DNA of 64,000 nucleotides from Trichobilharzia szidati (GCA_944472155.2 OX235277.1:11728804-11792803), one strand, 5' to 3'; counted from the first letter of the stretch, positions 47,181 through 60,382 are shown. Numbers and translations are program-made. Notes: generated by a model from the sequence alone, not told the origin.

Positions 47181-48050
47181 CCACCCCTCACTTTACTTAC
47201 ATGCCTTATTAAAAATGTGAGAAAACTTGATAAATTTCATACGGCTGGTTCCTTAAATTAGATAAAAAAAGGAAGAACGAACATGTTCTCTGGGTAATAC
47301 AAACTCCTTTTATTGCGTGGATTCTCATCATCTGCGTACATCCGAAATAAATAAACCAAAATATATTGCGAGAATTCTGAACCTAGTTTTATCAATGACT
47401 TCAAGTAATGGACAGAATGTGTAAGCAATATAATTTCAAGGATGGCGGAATTAGATAATTATTTAGTATTAAAAGAGTAACCATTTTCATAGTAACCAGA
47501 CAAATGGGGTGAAATTTTGATTTGGCTTAGAAACAAGGATAGACAAGTAGTGACAAAATAATAATCAGAGCAGCAGTGTTAATTTATACATACAATTTGA
47601 GATTTCAGGAGGGTGAGCATGAATCGTAAAGTAAAATCATAAGACAGATAAAATAATCTAAATCAGTTGGTTTGGAACTTTGACGGTAAGTTGAACTCAT
47701 TGAGTGAAAATCAAAATCAAGATTGACTGGAATGTTACACAATAGAACAAAACACACAAAATCAAACGAACGGGACAGTTATGCCCACTAGGTAGGGTGG
47801 TGAGAGATTAGTCACACTCTCTACCCTTGAAGCATTCGTTGGGTCAAAGTCTTTTAATTTATTGAAGTAAGACGCAGTTGAAAGGAATCCACAAAGTAAA
47901 ACGAGATCGTGTTATTTTAGAATCTAGAAAATCTGTAGAAGATAAGTTACAAAAATATTCCTATTGAAAGCACGCTTCTTTTACCGATTCATATGCTCGT
48001 TATTTTTGCGATTTATTTTGTGCAACCTTTCATAGCCGATACAACTTCAC
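47181..48050. other. Stretch between RTE-1 pieces
   Basis: Nothing supported; it lies between two fragments of the same LINE family and may be an insertion or host sequence. Confidence 0.3.
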
Positions 48051-48059
48051 GAACACAGC

Positions 48060-48525
48060 GAATAGAAATACTATTTTTAGATCCATACATTGTTGGTTCA
48101 GACACATGGTGTTTATTGAAAAGCAGTTAGACTGCTGCAGACGTTTATCAACAGCTACCTACTCCGGTTTCATACTGAATACTCAGATGGCCTGTTAGAA
48201 AGTATGAGCAAAAAGCAGCACTGGCAAAACATCAGCCAAGATCCCAATTGCCTAAAAAATACACACAAGGAGGTGGAGATGGATTGGAGATACACTGAGA
48301 AAATCGTTGAACGACATCATGTTCCATGCAGGCTTTTCAGTGCATTACAACAACCAGTTGGTGCAAAGATGTTACAGAAGATATTGTGTGAGGAGGAAGT
48401 GGAAGTCCACAGTCAATAAGAGAATGGGCTGCAGGTGAGTAGAGAGAGGGAAGATGAAATGCAATTGTGGTGTTGACGACCTATATTCCACTAGGAACCC
48501 ACAAAAAAGTCAAAAAACAAAATCT
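48060..48525 (+). mobile_element. RTE-1 3' fragment
   Basis: Frame 48,204-48,419 (KEVEMDWRYTEKIVERH) plus the terminal ctatattccactaggaaccc (48,481-48,500) match the C-terminus and 3' end of RTE-1. Degenerate. Confidence 0.6.
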
Positions 48526-48956
48526 ACTACATTTACTTCTGGTGTGATTTCATTTGCTGGAATTCACTTAAATGAACGGAAGCATATTTGTTGGTCACAT
48601 AATGTGATGGTTGACTGGAACGAAACTGAATTATACATAAGCGAAAAACCTCCTGTCTATAAAGAATCGGTTTTCCACAGATAATTAAGATAAATATAAA
48701 TCAACTGGAAATACTTCGCTTAACAAACAAGATTAAGCTATCACAGATGAAAATGAACCATGTACCATGTAGAGTTGTGTTTACATTACAGAAAAAAGGT
48801 TTCATGCAGCACTAAATATAATTTTACCAGAAAACACATGTGATAGTAGAGATAACTAACGTCATTTTTATTATATCGGGGGTTGGTTGGTGGAGTTGAA
48901 GTGGATAAATTTTCAAATATCTAATGTGCTTATTGAATACGTGAATTTATATTAAA

Positions 48957-49975
48957 AGTTGTAAAGCAGGTCAGGTGTTGTGAAAATATTAAAATTCTGA
49001 CGATGAGGCGATAAGAAAGTGAAGTGGAGTGAATGCAAGTTGCGAAAAAGAACAGTGTTAAAACAAAGCAGAACATGACTACGACTAAGGTAAAGAAAAA
49101 TGTGTAACAAAAGCTTTCTGAGTGCATTTCTGCAGTTTTACTCCATGTATAGATAAGTGGAGAAAAGGCAAACTATTGGAGTAACTTTATTCAGTCCCAG
49201 AAATAAATTTAAAGGATAAATCACGTGCGGCTGAATAACCTGAATGCAGAACGTGTTCAAAAATAAGAGAATACGTCATTTCATGCTCATATTCCATCAA
49301 CTAAACCAAGCAGGGTTCAGCCATGCGCATTCACATAAGACGACTCAAACGTCCAGTATAATCAGCTCATCAGGATCATGTGAAATAGCGAATTTTCTAT
49401 TGCATTGAATTTAAATAAAGCGTCTTAATTAGTGCATGGTAGTGTCTACACTACCATATTTTCATATCCGCACTTCCTTTTTATTTTGTTATTATACTAT
49501 TTCTACATTTCTAACCCTTAATTGCACAATTTCGATCTTCGTAGTTATTATGCCACTTTGAGTTTCATCCATCCCCCAGTTTATTATGGCATTCTATTTC
49601 CTGATTGTAGTTTTTATCAATTTGACCCTTAACTGGAAATTATTCTGGAACTTTCCCATCCATTTGATATAAATACACGAATGTACAGCCTAGATGATGA
49701 CTTCATCGAAAAGAAAATTTTCTTTGCTGCAACTGTCTTTTTACTCCTTATAATAAAGAATTATGATAATTTGAATTTTTCGTCAAAAATTAGGTGTTAA
49801 AAGTAAGTACGAAATCGTATCTTTCGGAAAACGTTTTTTACCAAGAAATATAATAACTATATCAAGTATAGGAAGTTACTTTAGCTGAGATAAACTCTGA
49901 CATTATTATAAATGTTAGAATTGAATCAGTCCACCAATTTGTGTACTAATGATTGACCGAAACGAGTAGCTTCAT
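48957..49975. repeat. Spacer block D2 (paralogue of D1)
   Basis: Direct repeat of 1-760, interrupted by about 320 bp at 49,440-49,757. Lies 3' of unit B5, as D1 lies 3' of B1. Confidence 0.75.
49440..49757. mobile_element. Insertion in D2, possible solo LTR
   Basis: Absent from D1 at the equivalent point (near 490). It begins with a short palindrome (tagtgtctacactacca) and contains a TATA-like gatataaatac near 49,667 and an AATAAA-type signal near 49,752, as an LTR would. Without target-site duplications or canonical TG/CA ends this is only a suggestion. Confidence 0.3.
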
Positions 49976-50184
49976 AACATTCACATCAATCTGCATCTCT
50001 TCTCTTTAGCTTGTTTGTATCAGTTCAGTGAGTAAATCAAATAGCCTGAAACAAACAAGACACATAAAATTATAAGAATTCTTCTTCCATACATTCATAA
50101 TGATAGTGAAGTGAATCTGAAGATCTGTGTGAATTTAATCCAGTTGTGAAATACAAAGACATTTGAACTTTGATCATAAACGGA
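49976..50184. other. End of D2 and flank
   Basis: Nothing supported. Confidence 0.3.
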
Positions 50185-50400
50185 CTACAGGTAGAGAATT
50201 ATTGAAACAGAGGGTGTGCAGTCCGAATGTCTCCTTCTAGTTATGGACTCCTCATATGTAAGCACCCACAGACTCAATAGAAATTGAACTAAGGATTTTC
50301 AATTTTAACTGAGAGCTCATCAAGCGATTAGCCAATGCATTGAAGCACTGTGGCCGATCAAATCTAGCTTCAGTAGTTTCAGGTTGTATGACATGACCGC
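50185..50400 (-). repeat. Degraded Sm-alpha-type SINE
   Basis: Reverse complement aligns with 39,175-39,310: A-box remnant, decayed B box (agttcaatttc), gtgggtgctta, and the 3' part attctctacctgtagtccg. The hammerhead-derived segment is unrecognisable as a ribozyme. Confidence 0.5.
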
Positions 50401-53320
50401 CAGCCATTCTCATCAGCGAGAATTCTTTCTCCCACCCCACCGATCACACTTTCTCACTAAAACGTTAGGAAACTTCGTCTTGTAGTCAGTGATCATTCAG
50501 CACTGTAGTGAATCTTAGGAGAAGATTGCCCAGTCATCCTCTGACCAGACTGATATATACTACCAAATGGCGTCATAGTACTACATCAAAGATAGAGTGT
50601 ATTTTGAGACTCCGTCGAGAAACATAGGGAAGCAATGACTGAACATTAGCAATGAAAATCAGAATCTGCTTCGTCATGATGATTACAGGAAATATTCACC
50701 CTGAATTCAGAGTATTAAACTTCTATCTTGCTTTTCCAATCGTGACTTTGACATTCTCATCAGTTCTACCTGTTGCTGAAATGATGTCGCCTAGATAATT
50801 CCAACTGATGAGCTGAAGAAAGGATGAACATCACGTATGCGATTTCGTTGCTTGTCACAGTAGACCAAGTACCAAAATGATTTGTAACTCAACAATTAAG
50901 ACAGTACAAAAGTACAACATTGGGAGAGTAAACGATGAAACAATTGATGTATGTTCCGATGAAATTTTAGTTATTTGAAGATATAGAGCATAAAAGAAGT
51001 TGTGAACTAATGAAAGCATGAAATAAAACTAAGTTATGTAGAAAAACTAATTTGACCATTGTGTGCGAATAATTTTCAGAATTGTCACAGCTGTTTTCCA
51101 TGTTTCCCCATTCTATATGGTGGTTTCACTCGAGTGGTATGATTAATCTATTTGATAAAACACTAATAAATTTGTTTCAGTTAAAGCTTTTGCACAGAAG
51201 AAAGAGAAATAAGCTATTTCTACAACAGGAATAAATTTCAATTTATCTGTGTACTGTGAAGAGTTACCGCAGAATCTGTGAACATTCAACAAGAAAAATC
51301 TCAATTTATACCATCTCTGATGAAGATATGACCGGACAATTCGCCACAGGCATTGGAAACCTAATGAAAAGTAGAAGGTTTGTAAGAAAAAGGTTATATC
51401 TTTATAAATCTCTTCAAGATGAAAATGAATAATATGAACGTCTCGTTTGGTATACTGGTCCGAATTCGTACAGGGAAATAATCATAATTAAAGTATCAGA
51501 GGTATGTACAAATGAGCACATCTTACCATAAGAATTACTTTCCAATCATGTATGAGTCCTGAATAGTCATCAAAATACAAAATAAAAACTGTGATCTAGA
51601 TTTGACTGGATGGTTCCACAAACTTATTATTATTATCCTCTTTTGTTGTGCACTGTAACACTCTGTGTGTTTTTATGTTAGTTGTGAGCGTAAATGTTAA
51701 AAAGTAGATCATGGTGACTTAGTAATCAGTGAGGGAATATACAATAATACACATGGATGCGAAATAGCAAATCACGTGGAAGCATGTTAAGAATAAAATA
51801 TGGGTTTCAGTTGTTAGTGCATTAATTTCAGTTTGTAGTGGTGTGGTAAACATGAGGAAAACATTGGACACTTCAGTATGCTTTCCGCTTAAATTTGGGC
51901 CACCGAAAAATCCCATCGATATTTCACAGATATTTTCTCCTGTTCAGTTTCTTCAAATCTGATAAAATATGACCTGTAATTAAGTTTAATATCTGACGAG
52001 TATTTACTGTGTTCACTATTTGCTGATTTACAAGTTTCTAGTTATCATGAGAAAAACCACAACCATAGGTTAGGGTGTATTGCAATGCAAGGAGCAGCTG
52101 CTCATGCGTTGTGTCCTTTGTTCACAGAATGGATTCTTAAACCTTTTTCTAATTGCCGTTCAACCAAATTACATGCATTTACCGAGGAACACAAAGAAGA
52201 GACATCATCGTTTCTGGATTTGTGCTTCATGTCAGGGAGAAGTGTTTCACATGGTCTACTGCCACATGATATTTTATTTGAAGAACCTGAATGAGGAGAA
52301 AATATCATGCAATGAACTATGCTGCTCTACTTACTAATCAAGACTTGCTTACATAACAACGCCAAATCTATAAAAAATGGTAGTTCACAAACATGTACGC
52401 GGCCTCTGTAGTGAGTATATGTTGTAGCATGAACCGAATTTTTTCTGCTGAACTTCTTTCTCATCAGCATTGAACCTAGACAAAATTCTGATGACTTTTT
52501 ATTATTCTGTCTGAACCGAAAGTATATTGATTATTTGTTCGTTGTCTGATAGTAGTGAATTGTTAATAATACTTTAGTAGTAGCTTTAATGGCGACATTC
52601 GTGAATAATGATGATGAACTAATCATCAGTTCATCTTGTCACAGATTATCACTAGATATATTCTATTATCTTCAGTCTTAGATATAATAAAAGCATGTGT
52701 TTAGTTCAGCTGAATAAAGATAACAAACTGCACATAAGCGTTACTTTACCAAGTCTCTCGTCTTCTTATTTTACTATATTGGTTAGAGGTATCTATCCTA
52801 GGGAATAACACCTTTGATAGACTACAGACAGGCGGTGATTTGTTTCCTCATTCTCTCTTTGGAGTTAAAGGTATTCTTCATGTTGTTTTACATTTTGCGT
52901 TTCCGTTAATACGACTGAACCAGTCAAAAAAATTTACTGTAATGTAGTTATTTTTCGATTATTCAAAATTTTCATGACTTCATGTTCAATTTAATATTTG
53001 ATTATAGACTACCTGTAGTGCAACCCTAGATGGTGCATTTGTGAATCTCCTAAAGGGATAGAAGTTGTTTTGCGTCCACAAAATTCCCTTGCTGATGAGC
53101 TGAAGTGGGCATGAAATCTAGGTGCTAGACAACATCCAAGCTGAATCAAACCATTTAATTAATTTAACTGTATTTTATTTGGGATCAATATTGTTACTGT
53201 TACTTTGCCTGTATCCTTCAGGAAATCAGCCAAATGAGTTGATTTGAAAGTAATCAACAGTGATTTCAGTTCACTCTTTTAGTGTTCTATCTGACTGAAA
53301 CATATTTCGATCTGCATACT
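50401..53320. other. Lower part of unit B5 and flank
   Basis: Mostly featureless. The plus frame 52,085-52,294 (MQGAAAHALCPLFTEWILKP...) has a coding-like composition but matches nothing I know and lacks clear splice sites; it may be a relic of a processed gene. Confidence 0.3.
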
Positions 53321-53369
53321 ACGTGCATGCGTTTAGCTGCAAGGAAATGAACTAATAAAATCAAATGCA

Positions 53370-53477
53370 TCAAAGTTGTGTATGAACTAAGTGCCAACAT
53401 GAGCCCCTTATTACTCTGGTTGTCAAAAAGGCATGAATAAGACATTCTGTTGGAAGAGAACCATTCATACTATTTGA
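53370..53477 (-). pseudogene. Unit B5: candidate third exon
   Basis: Acceptor ...cactt/gtgcag ending at 53,478; phase 0 reads SNSMNGSLPTECLIHAFL and stays open for about 36 codons. The first half aligns with the B4 exon. The preceding micro-exon has no donor, and the leader has a stop, so the unit is probably not expressed as a full protein. Confidence 0.35.
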
Positions 53478-53551
53478 CTGCACACTTCATGACAAACAAG
53501 TAGATGCTTTATCACTAGCTATCAGTGTGTTTGATAAATTACATAAATTTT

Positions 53552-53563
53552 CAGCGTCAGTAC
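53552..53563 (-). pseudogene. Unit B5: 12-nt micro-exon with lost donor
   Basis: GTACTGACGCTG after the acceptor cccttaatttcttag, homologous to the B3 and B4 micro-exons. The following bases are AAAATT, not GT. The acceptor side is still well conserved. Confidence 0.5.
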
Positions 53564-54487
53564 CTAAGAAATTAAGGGAAAAATGCAGGAAAGTGTCAGT
53601 GGAGTGACACATCGATAACTCTGAGAATACAGATAAAGTAAATGTATATGTATAACCACCCACAGTTTACAGCACCTACCGAGTGATTGTTTTTGGAGAT
53701 TTATTAGAAAATCTAAACTCCGCTTTTATTAACCTACCAATAATAATTTACCTAACTCTTTTCTCATGAATATTTACTCATTCGGAAATACATTTCGGTA
53801 TCCGGTAAATAGTGACATTTGTGTTATCTTTCGACTAAAATATACAAACAGAAAACGAATAAAATAAAGACTTTTGTTGTGCGCTTCACAGCTATTTTCT
53901 AGCGGAATCACTAGTAAACCTCCTTGATTTGGATGTTCTACATAGTGGATGTGAACTGGCGACTACATTCAAGCTTGAATTAACCCCACCATCATAAGTA
54001 TGATGCTGAATAAAATCTGTGTTTACAATCAGTAAACTCAAAGATATGAAATGCAACTTAAATGTTCACTGACGAACAAATCAAATGGTAGTGTAGAATA
54101 ACCTGAATCCATTTCAGTTTGTTCATGTATCTCCTCTTCTTTGTTCCATTTTTGTGAAGAAGAATTGATAAATGAAATCAAATGTCAGTAGCTGGTGTCC
54201 AGATGAGCGGCATTTGTGATGGTAAATATTGCCATTATACGCAAAGAAATGTTTCGGAAAATAGTACTCACTGTGAAGCTATTACTTTTCAATTTATAGG
54301 ACATTTAGCTGTTGGTACAGGAGTTCAAACCTACTCAGCCGTACGTGATACACCTTATGCTTGCTTTATTATAACTACATTATGAATTAGTAATATATAT
54401 TGAGTAGAGTGATGACACTGAGAACAGTTTAAGCATATTATTCTGTCACTACTTTGATCCATCCTCTTTCAAACGTACCAGTGACAT

Positions 54488-54560
54488 CATTGACTAGAAT
54501 GGCTAATCAAATTATTGCAAATCCGACTAGTGAAATACTGAATCGCATCACGCCAAAATG
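54488..54560 (-). pseudogene. Unit B5: signal-peptide exon with stop codon
   Basis: ATG at 54,560 opens MRFSISLVGFAII, then an in-frame TGA interrupts the hydrophobic core; the frame continues LAILVNDVT to a GTACGT donor. Together with the lost donor of its micro-exon this marks B5 as a decayed copy. Confidence 0.6.
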
Positions 54561-54749
54561 CTTGTTTGGTTATCTTCGTGTGCATATAAAAAAAAGAATT
54601 GAATAAATTTTCATTGTGATTAATGTCATAATGTGTCAGTTTGCATTGTATGTCTATATCTTAGTCATTGTTAAACTGATGAGCTGTATAATTACTATTG
54701 TTGATTGGAAATCAGTGGATTGTGTTATATCATCATTTACTTTGTGCTT

Positions 54750-55739
54750 ATTATTTCTAAAAATTTTATAGCGCATACACTGTTGCTGAAAACTGACATA
54801 ATATATTTTGCTTCAGAGAATTAACAAGTGCCAAGTTGAAGATTGTAATACAGTTGGCATTTCAAAATCAGATGTGGAATGCATAGCATTTCGTTACTAA
54901 GATTAAATAATCCGAACAGTCGCAGCAGACATCATGCCAAACACATTTTTAGCTTTGACGGCTATCAAACTGCGGTCTTAATTTTATCTTTTTTGTATTT
55001 TGTATTGCTGATGTTAGTTGAAGGAAATCATTAAGTTACCGCACAAAGTTAAAAACGGAATATTTCAAAGACAAAGGTGAAATTAGAATAAGACATATAA
55101 GCGAACAATACTGTTGCTTTCAATTTGATCTTCTTCCGGCTGAACTCTAAATTACTTTGCTTTATGTGCAGAATTGTATCCAATGTCTGAGTTCATGGAT
55201 CAATTTATAATAATAATAGTAATGTGTTTAGTGTTTCTAACGTCAGTAATAGGAATGATAACACAAAGTGACAAAAGGATTTTAGAATCATGAGAATAAT
55301 TAACACTGCATTTAAAAACAAATCTAATCTTCACCTCACACTATTTACCAATTTACATGCGCATTTGGACAAATAACATAAGGAGGGGTAATCCCGCTTT
55401 GCATTCGAAAATGGGAGACCATATTCATACATGGTTAGAAAGACAGATGAAGTTTAAAAAGCCAATGGTCACAGGTGACAGACTACCAACTTCTTCTATA
55501 GCCATAAATAAATATATATATATATATGTATATACATATTTTACATACAAACCATAAGATTGATGCCAACACAGTTTTTAAGGTCATCTATAAATATGAT
55601 CAAGAGCGCTTACTGAAATACGCTGAGGCTATGGCTATCTTAAAAAATTAGGCCGACATGTGTGTTCGAAAATCATTTATTATTACATCATGGTAATCCT
55701 AATTCGATTAGAGAACCAAACGTAGTGTTAATAAGGATT
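54750..55739. other. Gene-poor stretch with AT microsatellite
   Basis: Includes an (AT)n/ATGTAT tract at about 55,509-55,545. No exon supported. Confidence 0.4.
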
Positions 55740-55895
55740 ATTCAGGTAGTGATAGGAAAAACAAAGTTGGCAACATGTGTATATGTAAACTTACTAACTG
55801 CGTAAGTAGGGCTTAGGCTTGCGTCGGTCAAGGATTGAACCCTGTACTTTGTTGGTAGTTGGCGAGCGTTCAACCGCTGAACCACCCATGCACAA
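55740..55895 (-). repeat. tRNA-derived SINE head, minus strand
   Basis: Reverse complement shows gggtggttcagcggttgaac (A box), gggttcaatccttgac (B box) and ccgacgc, as in the SINE at 21,124. Confidence 0.6.
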
Positions 55896-56465
55896 TGAAT
55901 AATTTATGTCAAATCCTAAACGTTGTGGAATATTAAAGGTGAAATGGGCAGAGTTTAAATAAATATGATGAAAGTACGAAGTAAATGGAAAATAAGATAA
56001 GCTGGGTGGGAATTTTCCAATTAGAATTTACCTAAGCAAAGAAACAGAGAGATGAAAGTGGGACATACATTTTGTACGCAAAACTGAGATTGTTATCTTA
56101 AATCCCCATAGCTTGGCCTATGAGTATAACGATGGGTTCAAATTCCGTTCAGAAGGTTCAATGAAATGTGATGGATAACTTGGAAGGCACTTCTTCTGTC
56201 CACTTGATGACTGCAATAAATCAATTGAGACGAGAAAGAACTTCTAATGAAATTTACTTGGCATTTTCGGATCCATGTAGGTAGATGTTCAACAATATGT
56301 CCCAACTCTGTGTTGAAGAGTATGTCATTCTGAATTTATCATTCAAAAGATATTTCAAATACTCCGAAAAGAACCTTCATTGTATCTACTGTAGGATTAG
56401 TATTTTCTTGTGGCCCAACAATATTCAATGACCTGAAGGACATAAATGTTTATTATGGGATTCAG

Positions 56466-56686
56466 TTATTCCTATGAAGCCACATATAAAGGTGGTTCAT
56501 TGTGTGTTGTATCCAGAAGAAATAAAGGAAAATTATCCCTTCGATCTTATTGAGTTACAAGATAGACAACAGTCACTGAATACCTGTGGGAAATTCAGTC
56601 AAACGTCGAAATTTGTTGAGGCTTTAGAAAATGCCATCCACTACGTTAAATCTATTTACATCAAACATCAAACTCTTTTCTTAAGG
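56466..56686 (+). CDS. Candidate exon, protein unrecognised
   Basis: A 221-nt open segment between the acceptor gggattcag and the donor AAGG/GTATGT. Frame phase 1 in, phase 0 out, reading IPMKPHIKVVHCVLYPEEI and later SLNTCGKFSQTSKFVEAL. Residue composition looks protein-like and there is no stop. No domain recognised; the acceptor lacks a strong pyrimidine tract. If real, it belongs to a plus-strand gene outside the minus-strand array. Confidence 0.3.
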
Positions 56687-58164
56687 GTATGTAGTAAACG
56701 GATAGTTTAAAATCTGCCTCAGTAATACGTTAATTTGGTTCATTTCATACTAAGGTATAAAGTACATTGAGAATGTAGCTCTTCAGCTTAATCTTATAGC
56801 TTTCAATTAGTGAGTACCGAGTTCAAGGCCCACTTCACATTTTTTCAGTGAGAGCAACTGATATATGATAAAACATGGATATTCACACAAGTGACTTCGA
56901 ACTGTAAAGTAAGTGCACACTTAGTGATACTGAAAAGCAGATACAATGAATTAGGATTTTTATGTGCATTCTTCAATCCACTAAAACTTCACTTAGCTGC
57001 AACTTACATTATAGTGAATATCTCAAAATTATTACCAGAGATTTACCATTTTGCATTATTGAATAACATAAAAAATAAATTTAACACAAAAGTCACTAAA
57101 TTATTTTGTTTTTCTTTGAACTTTCTGTTTATTTAGCGATTATTAATCATGATACCTACAGGCGTTTGGATATTTGAAAAACAGAGATCAGGAAACTTTA
57201 TTCCTATCTAAATTTGGTGAAAATTTAAACGCAGGAATTTAATATTATTGGTTTCACTTTGCTGTTGCTCTTACTATTATATTTCGACAATTAATTCAAT
57301 CTAACATTTTCGAAAAACCAATTCATAAATAATAAAGTGAACTGAGTCGGATCTTTTTAGTTTATTTGATCAAAATCATTGCGATCATCCCAAAGTGTAA
57401 TGGTAATTCTTTGCTCAGTATATCATTTCATCGGCAAACAATTTATCCATTGTCACTATGCCATTAAACTTAATTTATGAGCATCATTACTTCAGATCAG
57501 TCGAAGTGATAGGGAGAGAAAAATAACACAGAATTAAGAAATAGTTCAACTGAAAAAAAAGTTTTAAAAAGACATCAGTTGGTATGAGTGGTATTCATTT
57601 CCTTTTGTTGTTGTACATGTTCTGCTCTATTCACAGATAATTCCAAATACCGGCGACTAAATTACAAGTATTCACTCTAAGTCAGTGAAGGATATATCTA
57701 CTATTCTTGTTCTTTTGATATGATTAAGGGGCATGAAAATAGATTAGGAGTAGATTGTACCAACTACTAATAAACAGAAAGTAGTATATCAGTGTAAGTG
57801 TGTATGAATCAGTGTACAGGCGTATCAAACATTGGAATAGATACATTGTATTTATATGAGAATGACGATTGCAGTCTAATAGGGTGGTAATATCCCCTTC
57901 ATTTATTTCTCGTGAGTCATGCACAGCCGACCAGATATAATGGTCTTACACCCTGTAAAGAAAAAAATGAACTCAGTTGATTTGCGAGCAAAAAAACAAT
58001 GTTGACCGTTTAAGCTTGTTAGTCTAATTAGTGTAAGGTATTCAAAGGTATTTCTGTTATGTTATTTTATTATAGCTTGATTCCACACAGCATTTTGATA
58101 CAACAACGAAAGTTTCAGCGAGTGACATCCATGGAACAAATTAAGCAGTTGAAACATTGATATC

Positions 58165-58250
58165 AGGTTTGCGTCGGTGGAGAATCGAACCCAAGAGCAT
58201 GTGTATGGTCGGTGAGCATCCTGACCACTGTGCCATACACACATTTGTTT
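58165..58250 (-). repeat. tRNA-derived SINE head, minus strand
   Basis: Reverse complement contains tatggcacagtggtcaggat (A box) and gggttcgattctccaccgac (B box). No body identified. Confidence 0.6.
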
Positions 58251-58419
58251 CTCATTTGACAGTGCTTTGAGGCTATTGGTGATGACAGCAGTAAAATGAA
58301 TTTACAGGTTGCATAAAATCAATAACATGTACACAGAGGTAAACGGTAAAACATCGTGATTATTACAGAAATATAAATAATCTGTTGTCAAATGTCAAAT
58401 GCTTGGAGTTATTATCACA

Positions 58420-58620
58420 ACATGAAATGGAACTCTGGGAAGGAACCAATCAAGAGTTTCTTGCCTAACAAATATGCAGAAAAATAGTCGTGAAGAATTG
58501 ATTATACACTGAAGAGACCATCAAACGACGTCAAGTGTCAGATCCTAGGGTGGAACTCGACTTAAAAACAACGAGTTTGACGTGGATCCTAAGGTGGCAT
58601 TTACCCGCTCGTGTGTAGAG
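58420..58620 (+). mobile_element. RTE-1 fragment
   Basis: ggaaggaaccaatcaagagt, then aacaaatatgcagaaa and gtggaactcgac, match the C-terminal coding part of RTE-1 near 6,870-6,985. Highly mutated. Confidence 0.5.
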
Positions 58621-59040
58621 TAAATGAAATATCACAAGCAATCGTGATGCCGGCTAAAAATGATCACAGCGAGTGAAACTCGTTCTACTTTACTCCCAAT
58701 AACTGGCTGGAAAATGAATACCTCATCTAGAAATTAATATTTTATTATATTCTGATTAGATTTGAACTAGTAATCTGAACTCATGAGATCCCAACATTAT
58801 TACAACTCGCATTCTATGTAGTTCTCACTCATCATGCATTTCATCACTACTTCTGTTTCTGTCCAGTAATCCCTTATGTAGCCAAATCAACAATTACGAA
58901 TTTCAAATAAATTTTTTTAAATTATAAAGATCGTGTATACTTAATCATTTAATGAAAAACTTGGATAGTTTATTTTATTAGCACTACATGTAATCCTCCA
59001 GTTATTTCATTTCCTACAAGTCTTCATTCATATTTCATAG

Positions 59041-59167
59041 GCGAGTTGTTTTCATCCGTAGTAAAATGACAACTAATTTCTGCTTTTCGCTACATAAAAA
59101 TCAGCAGGATACTATTTGTTTTAATGACACTGACGGACAGAAAGTCCTTCACATAAAGCCAGTTTGA
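59041..59167 (+). CDS. Candidate terminal exon, unrecognised
   Basis: After an acceptor (attcatatttcatag) the frame reads VVFIRSKMTTNFCFSLHKNQ and then a stop about 20 codons later. Coding-like composition, no domain. A second exon-like segment follows at 59,257-59,474 (acceptor gtatctgtggcag, donor AAGT/GTAAGC, reading MCVNISGNVTNCMKCNLEII). Their relation is unclear. Confidence 0.25.
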
Positions 59168-60382
59168 TATATGTAGTGAGTTATGAGTTTTGATGACGTT
59201 AATGAAACTCCACTTAGAAAAAGGTAAGACATAAAACATCATCGTATCTGTGGCAGAGTTTCATTTTTCTCATGTGTGTGAATATTTCTGGAAATGTAAC
59301 AAACTGTATGAAATGTAACCTGGAAATAATAATTGTTACTTTAGAATACAGTATCATGAAGTTCTTAGTCAATTGGATGTTCAATGAAAACTTGAGGCAA
59401 TATGTGAAAATGATACGAACAACTTGTGTTTACTTGCATCCCATTGAGTATTCATTATATTGCTCAAATAAAGTGTAAGCGTGAGGTCTCTTAGTTCATT
59501 TTTGTATCTAATTGAATAATCTTGTGATTTCAGAACCCTTTTGAGTTTCGTGAGTTGAATTCACCAAATCACTACTGAACCTGTTTGTTGCTTATCACTG
59601 ACTTACCAATCTTTATTTCACCTTACATTGATTCATTCTGATGGTGTCTGCAGTCACTGAATTATTTTGAAGTACACGATACACAGATGCAGCTTCTTAG
59701 CACCTTCAACCGATTTCAAGATAAATGATGCAACGTTTATTTGAGCAGTGTTCATGAAAAAATCCTCAAAAAATGACGATGCGACAATCTTCAGCGAATA
59801 ACTTTCAAGTCAACTCTGGCTGATGTGCATATCTGATATTATTTTTTCCAAATATATGCAACTCAGTGAATGATAAGTGTTCATTATGTTGAGATAAATA
59901 CACTTATTTTGCTTGATCAAATCTGTTCTATTAGTTTTATTCATCAAATTTGAAACATTCTTCTTTCTCCTAATGATTCTGTGATATTCACTGAAATTGG
60001 ATAAAAAGCTGTGAAATAAAATTTTCTAGATTTTCCAACCACTTGTATTTGAAACTAAATCAATAAATACACCCAATGACGCTGAGTAAATCTGGAATGT
60101 TCTGCACAACATGTGATTCCTTTCACTATTCATAAATAACACTAGACGTTCCTATGATCACATGTTCGTGGATGAAAGAATCAAAAATTCTAGATGATAA
60201 CGGTGAATTTCTGCTTATTCACTAATTGAGATATTTTGTTGAGTGAAGAAGTGATTTATGCTTCCCTAAATTTCTAAAATGCAGCTGTTGTACCATTGTT
60301 CAGGAAGAAGCAATAAGTGGGAAATATTAAGGTGATTTATATTTAGTTATTCGCGCTAACTTTTACTTATATGAGCTTATAT

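Noticed and set aside
56100..56170. Another tRNA-like SINE head (gggttcaaattccg)
   Set aside because: Only a B-box-like string, with no convincing A box or body.
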